A DNA stretch of 64,000 nt. It comes from Sclerotinia nivalis (Eukaryota; Ascomycota; Leotiomycetes; Helotiales; Sclerotiniaceae). The notes under the pieces were generated by a model. That model was not told the DNA's origin. It ran no database searches and worked only from the letters and a program-made list of their open reading frames with translations. The stretch spans positions 2,170,001 through 2,234,000 of the forward strand of contig JAPEIS010000004.1 of the NCBI GenBank assembly GCA_029531795.1, in the 5' to 3' direction. The translations under genes and the position numbers were made by a program. Positions 23,562 to 34,060 of the stretch are shown piece by piece (position 1 is the first letter of the stretch; every line of letters begins with the position of its first letter).

Positions 23562-25810
23562 CAGATGACAGGGAATTCGAATCAACCTCGACTGGTACAT
23601 GTCAATAGAAATGTAGCAAATGGTTTGGAGCAAATAAAACCATTTGTCGACTTCGAAACCTCTCAAATCTATAAAATATGTTCTGATAATCGAAAGAAGT
23701 CTGAACGACAAGAAGTTCAACCATTTGAGCTGTAAGAGGGGGAGGGGCCTCGGGATTATAGAGAAAAGTTTTTTGATTGCGGAAAGATAAGGATTCAGAT
23801 TGCGACAACCTCGAGTCCTGGAAGGATAAAGAAGCAAAAGTGGATATGGAATACTCGCATTGAATCAATCTTTCAATTATTTTGGGCAGGTTTAAACATG
23901 ATGCGGATGCGAAAGTTGTATGATATTTCATGATCGGGCTTTGATTCATCATCATGGGGAAGCTTTTTATATTTGTGCTCCTCAAGACAACAGCAGGCTC
24001 AACGGATACTCCCTGAAACTTGAGCTGACGGGATGCATTTCCCAAAGGTAAGGTGCTTCGATGGTAAGATTTCGTCTTCCATGAACCTCGCAACTTACAA
24101 TTGAACATCTTTATCAAGTTTTCCCAAACATCTAACCACATCAAAATGTATTGAGAGAAGGTTTTATCCCGTCTGCACGTGTAATAGCGAAGCACATACA
24201 AAGTGCCATAGATTCTTGTCAACAATCAGCAGGCGGCAAAGTCGCATCGCTCAAGAATCTGAAGGATTTCCAGCCCGACATATTATACAGCCAAGAAGTC
24301 AATACCATGCAAGACTCTTTTCCAGATAGAAGATATCGATAACTAAGGTCGATCGATCTATCAGAAAAGGCCTTTTCCCTATCTACTAATCTATTGAGGT
24401 CCAAGATAGGCATAACACAATTTGATATCAGTTCTCCGTACGTACTGACTGCATTTCACATTCTGCATGTAAGATTTCGTACTCGTGTACAAGAGGCTTT
24501 GTACGGAGTGCCTCGGAAATTGGTAGAAACCCCGGACTACGAAGGCACAACATTATCCATTCATCGGGACTAACACCAGATTAAAATCAACTTTTATCTT
24601 TGTAATCATGACTCGATGACTTTATCAAAATTCGCTTCGAGTATAGTGTGAGTCTATTCCAGCAAATAAAATCCAAGATTTCGGTGCCATGTTTAAATGA
24701 CTGGGTTTCTGGGCATCGGCAGAATACAATAATAGTGGACAAAGAAAGCCAAAGAGACCAACGAGATCCCGGTGTATCACGGACTTTTGCAGGCTGTGGC
24801 AAGGATAAAAATTGCGTGCTGCCAGCCTTTCTATGAACTTTACCGGCATCTAATATTATCGATGAATAAGAAAACCAATCACTCATCTGAATCGGAAGAT
24901 TCGCCATTGTTAAAAGCTAAATGCAAAAATTGGGACTCGGATCTGTCTTTAACGGCTTAACAGTTGATAATAACGTTAATGATTAGTATTATTACTCACC
25001 TCGTTAGATACTACTAGTCTACTACTACCAGGTACCTCATCTACTGAGCTACTTTAGGAAGTCTAATCATCGGTTTCCATTTAGCTCCCCTGCCATCCGT
25101 AGTCCATCCATTTCCTGTCTCTTTTCTAGCTTCCATACCTAGCTAGAAGCCATCTAGACAAGCACTCCGGCAATATCCTTTTTAGACTTTAAACTTATCT
25201 GGAGCCCCTCGATCATCGATTTTGAAGTGTGAAATCGGATCCTTATCCATCTTTCTAACTTCTAAGCCGCCTTTCAATGCGCAGCGCTTCTTAAGTTCTC
25301 ACCTAACGGCACCCCTGCAAATTGTTTATCAATAAAGGTATTCCACCCCCTCTTTCTTCCTCACGGTCCCACCAAGTACGGTATATCCACAACATCTGTT
25401 ACACCAACCTTGTTCGTCTCTTATTATATTCAATCACTCGTCTGCAATACTTTCAAAATGTCTTGTAAATATCATCAATTCACTCTTCGTTCTATTTGAA
25501 GCATCGAAAATTCCCATTACGTTGGAGCTACCGTATGAAATATCTTAGTCCAAGTTCTTACCACGCTATAGCTCGTTAGATTTGGTATAATACCAGGTAT
25601 CATTCTAGAATATAATAAACATCAAAGAATCTAGACAGGTAACAGCTATCAAATCTACAGTCACCTCTTTTGGCTAACATTTTTAATCAAGACCTCTCAT
25701 CTCGAATTACTTGATCTCTTCAACCACTTACAAACGTTATTCTAAGCAGCCGAGCTGTTTGAACCTTTTACTTAGCATCAATCGGCTCTGGAAGCTTAAT
25801 ATCACATTAT

Positions 25811-25837
25811 CACGCATCACGCATCACGCATCACGCA
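25811..25837. repeat. CACGCAT heptanucleotide repeat in 5' leader
   Basis: Three full copies plus six bases of a fourth, 40 bp upstream of the isomerase ATG at 25876. Confidence 0.85.
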
Positions 25838-25875
25838 CTGTTTATTCAAATTTATACTTTTTCCACATACCAACA

Positions 25876-27084
25876 ATGGCTTACGACCACCCCGTCCAAA
25901 ACAGTGAGGTCTACCTTCTCAATTCTGCACCTCATGCCTGCCTTCCTGCTTCGGCTCCACCATCACCACCAACTCCTAGTACATCATGCGACGAACTTCC
26001 ACCTCCACTGGACGACCTCATGTCATTGACTCCCCCCAAGATAGAAAAGGGATGTCCGCCCTTTAGTCAACGCTTGACAAGAGCAGTTCATGTTCTTAGT
26101 ACAGAAGCAACATCTCTCTCATCCTTAACTATGCTGTATGACACTGATCCAGTCGCAAGAGATGGATTCAGTCATGCTGTGGAAGCTATCAAAAAATCCA
26201 TTGAAGAGAGGGGAAAGCTTGTTATTTGTGGTGTAGGAAAGAGTGGACACATCGGCCAGAAACTCGTTGCGACAATGCGCAGTCTCAAGATACCAGCAAT
26301 CTTTATTCACGCAACAGAAGCTGTACACGGGGATGTTGGAGCTATCGGGAAATACGATACAATTCTCCTAACAACTTTCTCGGGCAAAACCAAAGAATTA
26401 CTTGACCTACTTCCTCACCTCGATCCATCACTTCCAATGATCGTCTTGACTGGCCATAAACATCGATCAAGTTGCGAAATTATTAACCGACGACCAAAGG
26501 GGATTCTATTACCAGCCCCAATTCATGAATCAGAAACGTTATCATTTGGTTGTTCAGCTCCAACAACATCTACCACCATGGCAATCGCCGTAGGAGATGC
26601 TCTTGCTTTAGCTACCGCCCGAGAACTCCATTCAGACGTTGCCGCCGTCTTTTCCAAAAATCATCCCGGTGGTGCAATTGGTGCTGCATTCAAGGCAACT
26701 CAAACTGTATCCGATATCGCGATCTGTCTCGCCGATATGCCAGACCTTGGCAATGGACCAAACACAGGAGCTGATGTACTTATTAAAGCTTATGGGTCAG
26801 AATCGGGTTGGGTTAGATGTGGAACAGATGTCGTCATACCACCAAGTTGCATCAAACAGCTTGGGAAATCCGACATGAATTTGCCAGCGACTGCTATTAA
26901 TGGTTTAATGATATCCCAAACGAAATGGGTTACTATTTCAGCTGAGACTGAGGTGTCGACAGCAAAGGAACTGTACGGAAAATTTGGCTCAGAGACTGGT
27001 TTCACACATTCCGAGAATACCATCCTGGCAATTATGGATGATCTTGAACTGATAGGGGTTTTGCAAATTGGTGACCTAGTTTGA
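25876..27084 (+). CDS. SIS-domain sugar-phosphate isomerase (KpsF/GutQ/KdsD-like)
   Basis: Single exon of 402 aa; ATG 25876 is the first ATG in a frame that is open further upstream. The N-terminal 60 residues are Pro/Ser-rich and not conserved-looking. The SIS domain spans about 65-285: GKLVICGVGKSGHIGQKLVA (about 113-132) and HATEAVHGDVGAI are the phosphosugar-binding blocks, followed by TTFSGKTKELLDLLPHL, SAPTTSTTMAIAVGDALA and the family-specific NHPGGAIG near 265. Bacterial relatives convert ribulose 5-phosphate to arabinose 5-phosphate for Kdo synthesis. Fungi make no Kdo-lipid A, so the reaction here is uncertain. A separate C-terminal region (about 300-402) replaces or has diverged from the bacterial CBS pair. 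No introns. Confidence 0.9.
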   Translation: MAYDHPVQNSEVYLLNSAPHACLPASAPPSPPTPSTSCDELPPPLDDLMSLTPPKIEKGCPPFSQRLTRAVHVLSTEATSLSSLTMLYDTDPVARDGFSHAVEAIKKSIEERGKLVICGVGKSGHIGQKLVATMRSLKIPAIFIHATEAVHGDVGAIGKYDTILLTTFSGKTKELLDLLPHLDPSLPMIVLTGHKHRSSCEIINRRPKGILLPAPIHESETLSFGCSAPTTSTTMAIAVGDALALATARELHSDVAAVFSKNHPGGAIGAAFKATQTVSDIAICLADMPDLGNGPNTGADVLIKAYGSESGWVRCGTDVVIPPSCIKQLGKSDMNLPATAINGLMISQTKWVTISAETEVSTAKELYGKFGSETGFTHSENTILAIMDDLELIGVLQIGDLV

Positions 27085-28835
27085 AAAGAGGGCTCAATTT
27101 TACGATTCGTGGCGTTTTCAAAAGGGATGGAGGATACAATAATTTTTATGTTTGGAAGAACTCCACGCGCTTTTTGGAATGGGCATCCAATCCGTATAGC
27201 GATTGTATGTGTTTGCTCTGGGGTGCATAGAAATTCTTCTGTTGGTTTTCATCGCATGATGATGATGGTATGTTGGAGGCTTGATTGATAACCTGGCGAT
27301 GGTTTATGGTTTGGGACGGACGGACGGATGGATGGATGGATGGATGAATTATGATTAGAATAGGTTGGATGCATGCATGCATGGACGGGGTTTGGATTCT
27401 CCTGTCTGAATAGGGAGGCATCATTTGGATATGATACCACAGCAATCAATACTACCTATCACCTCTCTCATTTATCCTCTCTTCTGCGTCTGGGCCTCTT
27501 TGTGAATGTGAAATGAAGATACTCTGACATCCGATGTATCACCGGAATGCAGTATGCAGTTCATGCTGTGTAAACACTGCTGTACCGGTAGTAAACTCAC
27601 ATCAAACAATCTCACCATCTCACCATCTCACAATCTCGAACCTGAACCCGAACTGATGGTTTAACTTTATTGCCCTACATTAGAGTTTTAGATTTTATTG
27701 GCATACACCATTACATATAACATATATTAGATTAGATCACCAGTGAATTAACCTAGATGATCTCCATTACATGCATAAATCTACCCGGGCAAATCTACTT
27801 TCATCTCATCTCATCTCATCTACCTAGTACGAAGTATTTAAATTTCAAAAGCATATCGATCCCTACAGATACTTATTAGGTACTCATACTCTGTCGATCG
27901 AATCAAATCTTTTTATTCATATGGTTTAGGTTTAGGATTTAGAAACTGGAATTGCGGAATGGGAATCGGGGAGGTATTATGTGATATAAACCTGAAGTAA
28001 AAATTAATTTATGTTATTAGGTATTCGTTGGTCTGATGATCTATCGAACTGATCGAGCAACGAAGGAAGGGAGGGTAGCATGTTTGTAAATGTAGGTTGG
28101 TAAATGTGTTTACATATCGTTTTAATATAAGATGTGATGAGATAGGGATTATCATGGAGTAGGTATCGATATTGTTAGATTTGTGTTTTGGTGTTTGGGT
28201 ATTTGGGGAGTAGGGAGTTGATGATTGAAGGTAGGGAAATGGAGGTAGAGAAGGAGATAAAGATGGGTGGGTAGGACGGTTTGGATGATAGGTTTGTAAG
28301 TATAGGTAGGTAAATTTACTTTTATTTATCCCATGTTTCGTTTTAGAAGGAGAGATATCTATTAGGTAGTATTCTCTCTGAATAATCTCAAGGAAAAATC
28401 CTTTTAAATATACTCAAAATCGAGTTATAAATCCCCTTTATTTTCCATTCTCTTCCTACCTGCATTCAAATCTCATCATCACATGTAAGAACCATTATGC
28501 CGTATGCTGCACCGCCACTGTATGCGGCGACAACAAAGGCTTACAATGAAGGGGATTTCAAATTGTGGCTAGGTAGTCACAACTGAATACTGACTACTGA
28601 CGTCATTTGGGCGCATCGCCTCATTCAAGCTCAAGTTAAGTTCTTGAAGCTCGATATTTAGAAGGATGAACTAACTACCTTTTTATACCTATCTATTGTC
28701 GTTTCCATTCGAATCTTAATCATAACAATTTTCAGACCGTACAATTATACGAAAACTCTCGATACTAATTTCAAACGATCATTGAAAGTACCTACTGAAA
28801 TACCATACCTATTCACATCCCACACAATCATCACA
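27085..28835. other. Intergenic, simple-repeat rich, no supported gene
   Basis: This 1.75 kb region contains GGAC/GGAT and ATGC repeats near 27314-27385, CTCAT iterations near 27805-27822, and AT-rich sequence. The last 150 bp before the WW gene form its leader. Confidence 0.4.
27314..27345. repeat. (GGAC)3(GGAT)5 tetranucleotide repeat
   Basis: Perfect tetranucleotide run switching from GGAC to GGAT, followed about 25 bp later by a GCAT repeat. Confidence 0.9.
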
Positions 28836-29708
28836 ATGTCAACATCCGAACCACCACCACCATACACCGAGAGCGCCATCTCGAGCAACCCCACACACAG
28901 ATCCAGAAATGGTATTCCCCCTCAAAGCCGTCGTTCCATGGAAGACGAAGCTCGTTCTCTCCCAGACGGCTGGATTCGCCAATTCGATCCAGAAACCAAC
29001 CATCAATTCTTCGTCGACACCACCCAAAACCCCCCTCGATCAATCTGGCGCCACCCCTACGACGACGAACAATACATGAACAGCCTAACCCCCATCGAGC
29101 GCCGCCAAATCCAAGGTATCCACCGCGTGCCCAGCAACGCAGATATAGAAGCCGAAAGCACGGATGAGGAATCCTCTCTTCCTAAACGTCCTCCCCAACA
29201 CGGAAACAACGCCGAAGACAATCCCACGGGAATCCACAAACTCGGACGAAAAATGAAAGATAAACTCACCAATTCCACACACACAGAACGCGAAGCCCGT
29301 CGTGATCAACGCGCCGAAGAAGAAGCCGCCGCCTATCGCCGTCATCAAGCTATCCGCGAAGCGATGAGTCGAGCCATTCGCACAGGCGAACCGCAACTCA
29401 TCGGTAAAGATCGAAATGGGAAGGATGTTTATATCGAGCCGCCGTCGCAGTCGCAGTCGGCTTACATGGGTGGAGGGAGGACGATGTATCCTGGGGGTGG
29501 ATATGGATTTAATCCGTTTGTGTCGGGGCCGCAGGGTCCGTTTGGGATGAGTCCGTATGGGATGAGCCCGTATGGTAGTGGGGGAATGTATAGGAGGCCG
29601 GTGACGCCGTATAATCGAGGTAATTATGGTGGGTATGGGGGTGGGGCGGGATTGCCGATGGCGATGGGGTTGGGTGGGGGGTTGATGTTGGGTGGTTTGA
29701 TGTTTTAG
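28836..29708 (+). CDS. WW-domain protein with Gly/Tyr/Met-rich C-terminus
   Basis: Single exon of 290 aa; 28836 is the first ATG, since the frame upstream opens on TTG only. A PPPPY motif lies at residues 6-10. One WW domain spans about 42-74 (LPDGWIRQFDPETNHQFFVD), with the two tryptophans at 46 and 71 and an aromatic pair between them. A charged helical segment at about 155-185 (EREARRDQRAEEEAAAYRR) precedes a low-complexity tail rich in Gly, Tyr, Met and Pro, including tandem FGMSPYGMSPYG. WW domains bind Pro-rich ligands, most often PPxY. Function is unassigned; fungal relatives of this layout are only predicted proteins. Codon use shifts to G-rich in the tail, reflecting glycine content. 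Confidence 0.88.
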   Translation: MSTSEPPPPYTESAISSNPTHRSRNGIPPQSRRSMEDEARSLPDGWIRQFDPETNHQFFVDTTQNPPRSIWRHPYDDEQYMNSLTPIERRQIQGIHRVPSNADIEAESTDEESSLPKRPPQHGNNAEDNPTGIHKLGRKMKDKLTNSTHTEREARRDQRAEEEAAAYRRHQAIREAMSRAIRTGEPQLIGKDRNGKDVYIEPPSQSQSAYMGGGRTMYPGGGYGFNPFVSGPQGPFGMSPYGMSPYGSGGMYRRPVTPYNRGNYGGYGGGAGLPMAMGLGGGLMLGGLMF

Positions 29709-30297
29709 GATGGTTGATGATGATATGCAGATGGACGCAATAAGGTTAGGATTATGGGAGATGCAACTTTTGCGAATGGATTATGCGATACGCTGTGCTT
29801 TAAGATGGAATGACTGGAGGCTTTTATTTTAGGCTAGGGGGTTAGTAGTAATAGTAATAGAATACCCAATATGAAGAATCCTCAAAAACCAAACTGCATA
29901 AATCCGAGTGCTCTTCGTGCGCATATTCAGCTCTTGGAGTTCATGGAGAAACAGACGAGTGGATAGTATGATTAAGTAAACTGTCTATGTTTTTCTTTCC
30001 GGGCACGCACAGTCAGTCAGTTGCATCTTATGTATGTATATAGCATCTCATCTACGCAATCTAATATGCCATCTCAGCTCGTATCGAAATACACAACCAC
30101 CCTTCGTCTATTCTCTTCCCTTTCTCTTCATCCAATAGTAACCATCATCTATCTCCAACTGACAAATTCTTCCCTTCTTTCCCCTTCCATCCGCATCCTC
30201 AGAGAAATCCATAACCCAACTCCCAAATCAATTAACATTCCCCATCCCATCTCTCCGCCCCTTCATTCCGCTCATCATCTCCATCTATATCAAAAAT
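29709..30297. other. Intergenic between convergent genes
   Basis: 589 bp between the convergent WW and cytochrome b5-like genes. The right half is C/T-rich on the plus strand. No gene seen. Confidence 0.4.
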
Positions 30298-31072
30298 CTA
30301 TAACTTCGCCTTCTCCCCCACAGTGCCAATCTTCAATTTCTCCCCATACTTCTTCAATACACCCTCATTATGATATTTCCAAAATTGTTTCGAGGCATCT
30401 TTTCCCGCGACACGTTTAAGGATTTTTGAGCCGCCGGGGTGTTCTTCGAGGAAATCTGGTAGTGGGGTAAGAGATTGGTTAGTATTTCTACGTTGTGGGT
30501 TTGGATGAGGGAGTGGCAGGTGCGGTTTGTGGAAAAGGGGGAATGGGGAAGAGATGAAGATGAAGAAAAATAAAGGGGAAGATTTAAGGATAGGGGGAAT
30601 TGAAATCAACCAAATAAACAAACATACTGGTAACATCATAAACACCCTCATCGATAATAATATACATTCCATTCTCAACATCTTTATGAGCCGCCACTTC
30701 AGAAGGAGAAAACGTTTTAGACATTTTGTTTCGGGTCGTTGTCGTTCTACTCGTATATGTATCCGAATTCGCGTTTGTATAATATCGTTTTTGATCTTCC
30801 GTATCTCGTTTCGATGTAATTCCAATTACACTCTGTTCTTCAAGGTATCCTCCTCCTGGATTATACCGTGCCTGAATCGGTTGTTTTTGACCTCGGATCT
30901 GTAATCTCCCGCGTTCCTGTTCCCGTTCTCGCACCTCCTGATCTTTCAATAAAGTTTTCTGCTGATATTGATGTAATGCAATGAGGTAGGCGTAAAGTGA
31001 AGATGTAGCAAGAATAGCTGTGAGATTGGCAGTTCCGATGTTGGGGAGGGAAAAGGAGGAGGAGGAGGGCAT
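30298..31072 (-). CDS. Membrane-anchored cytochrome b5-like haem-binding protein
   Basis: Two exons on the minus strand, 31072-30628 and 30455-30298, with a 172-nt intron (phase 1), give 200 aa. A hydrophobic stretch at about 12-32 (NLTAILATSSLYAYLIALHQ) suggests an N-terminal membrane anchor. A charged Gln/Arg/Lys-rich linker follows. The cytochrome b5 domain is C-terminal (about 118-195): FSPSEVAAHK, MYIIIDEGVYDVT, then across the splice NFLEEHPGGSKILKRVAGKD with the first haem ligand in HPGG, and the second in KYHNEGVLKKYG. It is an electron carrier or a haem-dependent adaptor; its partner is unknown. The frame stays open upstream to 31270, but the start at 31072 places the anchor at the N-terminus. 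Confidence 0.88.
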
Positions 31073-31917
31073 TTCCCCGGATTTTGGGGGTTTAAGGTGT
31101 TGGATTCGGTCATGGAGTTGGACCGAGGTAACTTGGATTTGGTAGAGGATTAGATATGGGGTCAGCGGGATGGGGTGGGCTTTGATTGGTTGGATGGTCG
31201 GGAATATTTTTGGGTGTTGCCGAGATGCGAAGTTTGTTTGGAGTGATGTTTGGGAGTTGGCAATGATCAATGATGGGATGGATGTGTTGGGTTTCTTTCA
31301 AACGTAGAGTATATCTTCATTTCTTCATAAATCTGTATCATGTAATGATTTTTGTCTTCACAGTATTGCCTTCACACGGTTATACTACTAGCTAGGTAAT
31401 CATCATAAAAAATCAACAAAACAGAACAAAACACCAGTACCTACCTAGTATGCATTGGCACATCGTCATAACCTACCTATAGATGTAACTGCATATAGCA
31501 ACATCAACCAAAACCCCTGCTATCAAAATAACAATATACACGTACCAATCAATCAACAGCAAACCCATCCAGACAACATCCTTTGGTACATATTGCTCAT
31601 GACGTTTATTTACTCCACCTATTCTCGTGAGATTTTTTCTTGCAGTATGAGAAACCAGATTCCGAACTGAATGTGAGTAGAAGTATATAGATGATGAGAT
31701 ATCTCGTCTAGATAACTATATATATATGTATAGAAAGAAGTTTTGTTAGTTTTCTGTTTTAAGAACTGATACACGGAGATTTCTGTAGAATATCTTTTGC
31801 GAAGTTTGTTGAAGAGCATATAGAGGCCACGTTTGAGTTCATCAGGACCCCGATATTTGGTAACTACAAGTTGTGTTTGTACATTTATTTCGGTCAACGA
31901 CGATCTACTGGTACAGG
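31073..31917. promoter_or_regulatory. Divergent region, cytochrome b5-like gene / ceramidase
   Basis: 845 bp between two divergent starts. AT-rich with a short TA repeat near 31718-31732. No specific site identified and no gene. Confidence 0.4.
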
Positions 31918-33445
31918 ATGTATTTTATACCGTCAATACCATATAGAGAGGAACCTTATCCTCCTTACTGGGGTACAATTAACTCGCAAACTAAGTAAGT
32001 ATAACTTCAACTATCATTTTCTCATATTTCAAATGCTAATACCGAGTAGTTTCTGCGAGGAGGTATACAAATCCTCTATTTCTGCTGATACAAGCTGTGC
32101 ACCAGTAAACTGATGGAAATCAGGATCATATCATAACTACATATATCGCCGAGTTCATAAATACCCTCACAAATATCACTTACCGTACGTTCTTCTCCTC
32201 ATCATCCTTTCCTACAATCCCCACGTGTTAAATCACGAGAATTGCTCTCTACCTCAATAGTAAATCAAACGCTAATATCCGCGACAATGATAGTTTACTA
32301 CGCCTACAAAGGAATCCGCGCCAACTCCAACCGACAAGACGCCATCCTACGAAATCTCCCCTATCTAGGACTCGCAGGAGTAGGTATCCTAAGCGCACTT
32401 TTCCACTCCACAAACAAGTACTGGTCACAATGGTGTAAGTGAACCCATCTTCCCCTCAACTCCTCAATCCACTATCCTACATCTCAGACAAATACTCGTG
32501 ATTTCCCATACTAACAAATCAGTCGACGATACCTCCATGTTAATCGCCACATCCGCCGTCGTGCATCGAGTTTTCACTTATGATAAATCGTTCAAATATA
32601 CAGTCGTTTATGGATCTTCTTTATCTATATTCATGGTTGCGTTTATAGCGTGGCATTGCATTACTGATGAGACTTTAATTCATCCTGTTCTTTTCGGTAA
32701 GATGAAATCTCAACCTCTCTTTCCCTAAATTTGCAGCAAAACCATGAAACACGCAGCTGACGAATAATAGGAATCGAAATAGCATTCGTAGGCATCAAAA
32801 CACGCAGTATTATTAATCTCCGCGTCGCAGATGAAGTAGTACAGAAACAAGTCAAAAAATTAGTCGCGTATGGTGGTGGTATGTCTATCCCCTCATTCTC
32901 ATCCCCATCCCCATCCCACTATCCATCTCCCTACTAAACAGTAAACACCACACAGTAATTTTCGTATCCGGCTTCATCCTCTGGAACATCGACAATACAT
33001 TCTGTCCCTCCCTCACAGAAACCAAACGTTCAATCGGCATGCCTTGGTCTTTTATACTAGAATTGCATGGTTGGTGGCATGTTTTAACGGGGATTGGTGC
33101 TTATATCTGTAAGATTCATATCCCTTCATTACACAGTTCACTATTTGAAAGAATATATACATATATATATATATAAATGAGCACAGCAAAATCACAAAGG
33201 AAGCGTAATTGATGGGGTTACTAACCTGAAAAATAGTCATAGCATTAGTAGAATATCTCACGTCAGAAGAAGCAGGTCAAAAGCTAGGGAAAAGTTTCGC
33301 GTGGCCTGTAGGCTCCATTTTGGGGGGTGGGAAGGGGGTTACTGTGGTGGTGAATGGGAGTGCGAACGTGAATGGAAAGGTGAATGGAATTGCGAATGGA
33401 AAGGATGCGTATGAGTCGTTGTATGAGAGGAAGAAGATTGTGTAG
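31918..33445 (+). CDS. Alkaline ceramidase (YPC1/YDC1/ACER family)
   Basis: Eight exons: 31918-31994, 32050-32062 (13 nt), 32124-32184, 32261-32434, 32523-32696, 32771-32878, 32956-33108, 33237-33445, giving 322 aa. All joins keep frame and use GT-AG. The family signature starts with WGTINSQTNFCEEDHIITTY, assembled across three exons, then IAEFINTLTN. The expected catalytic and metal residues are the Glu of CEE, His of SALFHSTNKY, Asp of FDDTSM and the two His of HGWWHVLTG. Several membrane segments are visible, for example YLGLAGVGILSALF. The enzyme hydrolyses ceramide to sphingoid base and fatty acid in ER/Golgi, and yeast members can run in reverse. The C-terminal tail carries an Asn/Gly/Val repeat (VNGSANVNGKVNGIANGK). 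Residue roles come from family knowledge. Confidence 0.92.
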
Positions 33446-34060
33446 ATGTGTAGATAGGTGGCTAGTGGTGTTTGTGTCTGGTAGAGGGAGTTCAAAGAGT
33501 TCATATAGTTCATACATACCTCAATGTATGAAACTCTTTGAATTCCAGATTATAGAGAATGAAATTGTGCTAGAGTGAGAATCTCTATATCCTTATATCA
33601 ATCAAATTAACACTATATAATATAACATCATGCATGCACAAACTATATTTTTTATCTTCCAATTTGATTTTTTCCACTGCTTTTAAGCTTTATTCTCTTC
33701 ACTTATTTTTTGTTTGTCTTATTCTCTTATCCTAATCAATCCATTTAATGTATTCCATCTATAATATCTTTCTCCTAATCCCAATCTCAATCTCAACTTC
33801 ATATCTCAAATGTACTCTTTCCATCTATCCAACATCCATCATCCAACCAAAGAAATCATCACTAAAAAGATCCAAAGAATTATAAAAAGAAGCAAAATAT
33901 TGACCGTATAACCCATACAAACTCCCATGCTCCAATGCTCCCACGCTACGCTCAAATAACTTCAAAGAAATCCCATATTTTAGTGGAGAAATGATAAATC
34001 ATAATATCCCTCATCTCTCCTATGTCATCGGATCATATCTCGTCGGATCATTTCATTGTC
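33446..34060. other. Intergenic with 3' hairpin
   Basis: 615 bp between convergent genes. A long imperfect inverted repeat lies at 33491-33542, just after the ceramidase stop. The rest is AT-rich with no gene. Confidence 0.4.
33491..33542. repeat. Imperfect hairpin in ceramidase 3' flank
   Basis: Outer arms 33491-33500 and 33533-33542 pair over 10 bp (TTCAAAGAGT), and inner arms 33511-33517 and 33524-33530 pair over 7 bp (CATACAT), separated by an asymmetric bulge. Likely a structure in the 3' UTR. Confidence 0.6.

Larger units (their letters stand above)
21918..25875. other. Long intergenic region with hairpin and poly-T tract
   Basis: This 4 kb region has no firm gene. On the minus strand at 22217-22900, splice-like signals and a 91-codon frame (22217-22492) may belong to the 5' leader of the small membrane-protein gene or to an unrecognised short gene. 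A 12-bp-arm hairpin lies at 23381-23411 and a T35 tract at 23527-23561. A 207-codon minus frame (23602-24225) ends just before the T tract but has unconvincing composition. From about 25050 onward the sequence becomes C/T-rich and probably is promoter and leader of the isomerase gene. Confidence 0.4.

Noticed and set aside
23602..24225. 207-codon minus-strand frame as a gene
   Set aside because: No domain, no signal, random-looking composition; kept only as part of a retroposition idea.
25711..25875. 55-residue N-terminal extension of the isomerase
   Set aside because: It opens on TTG, contains no ATG and includes a simple repeat; treated as leader.
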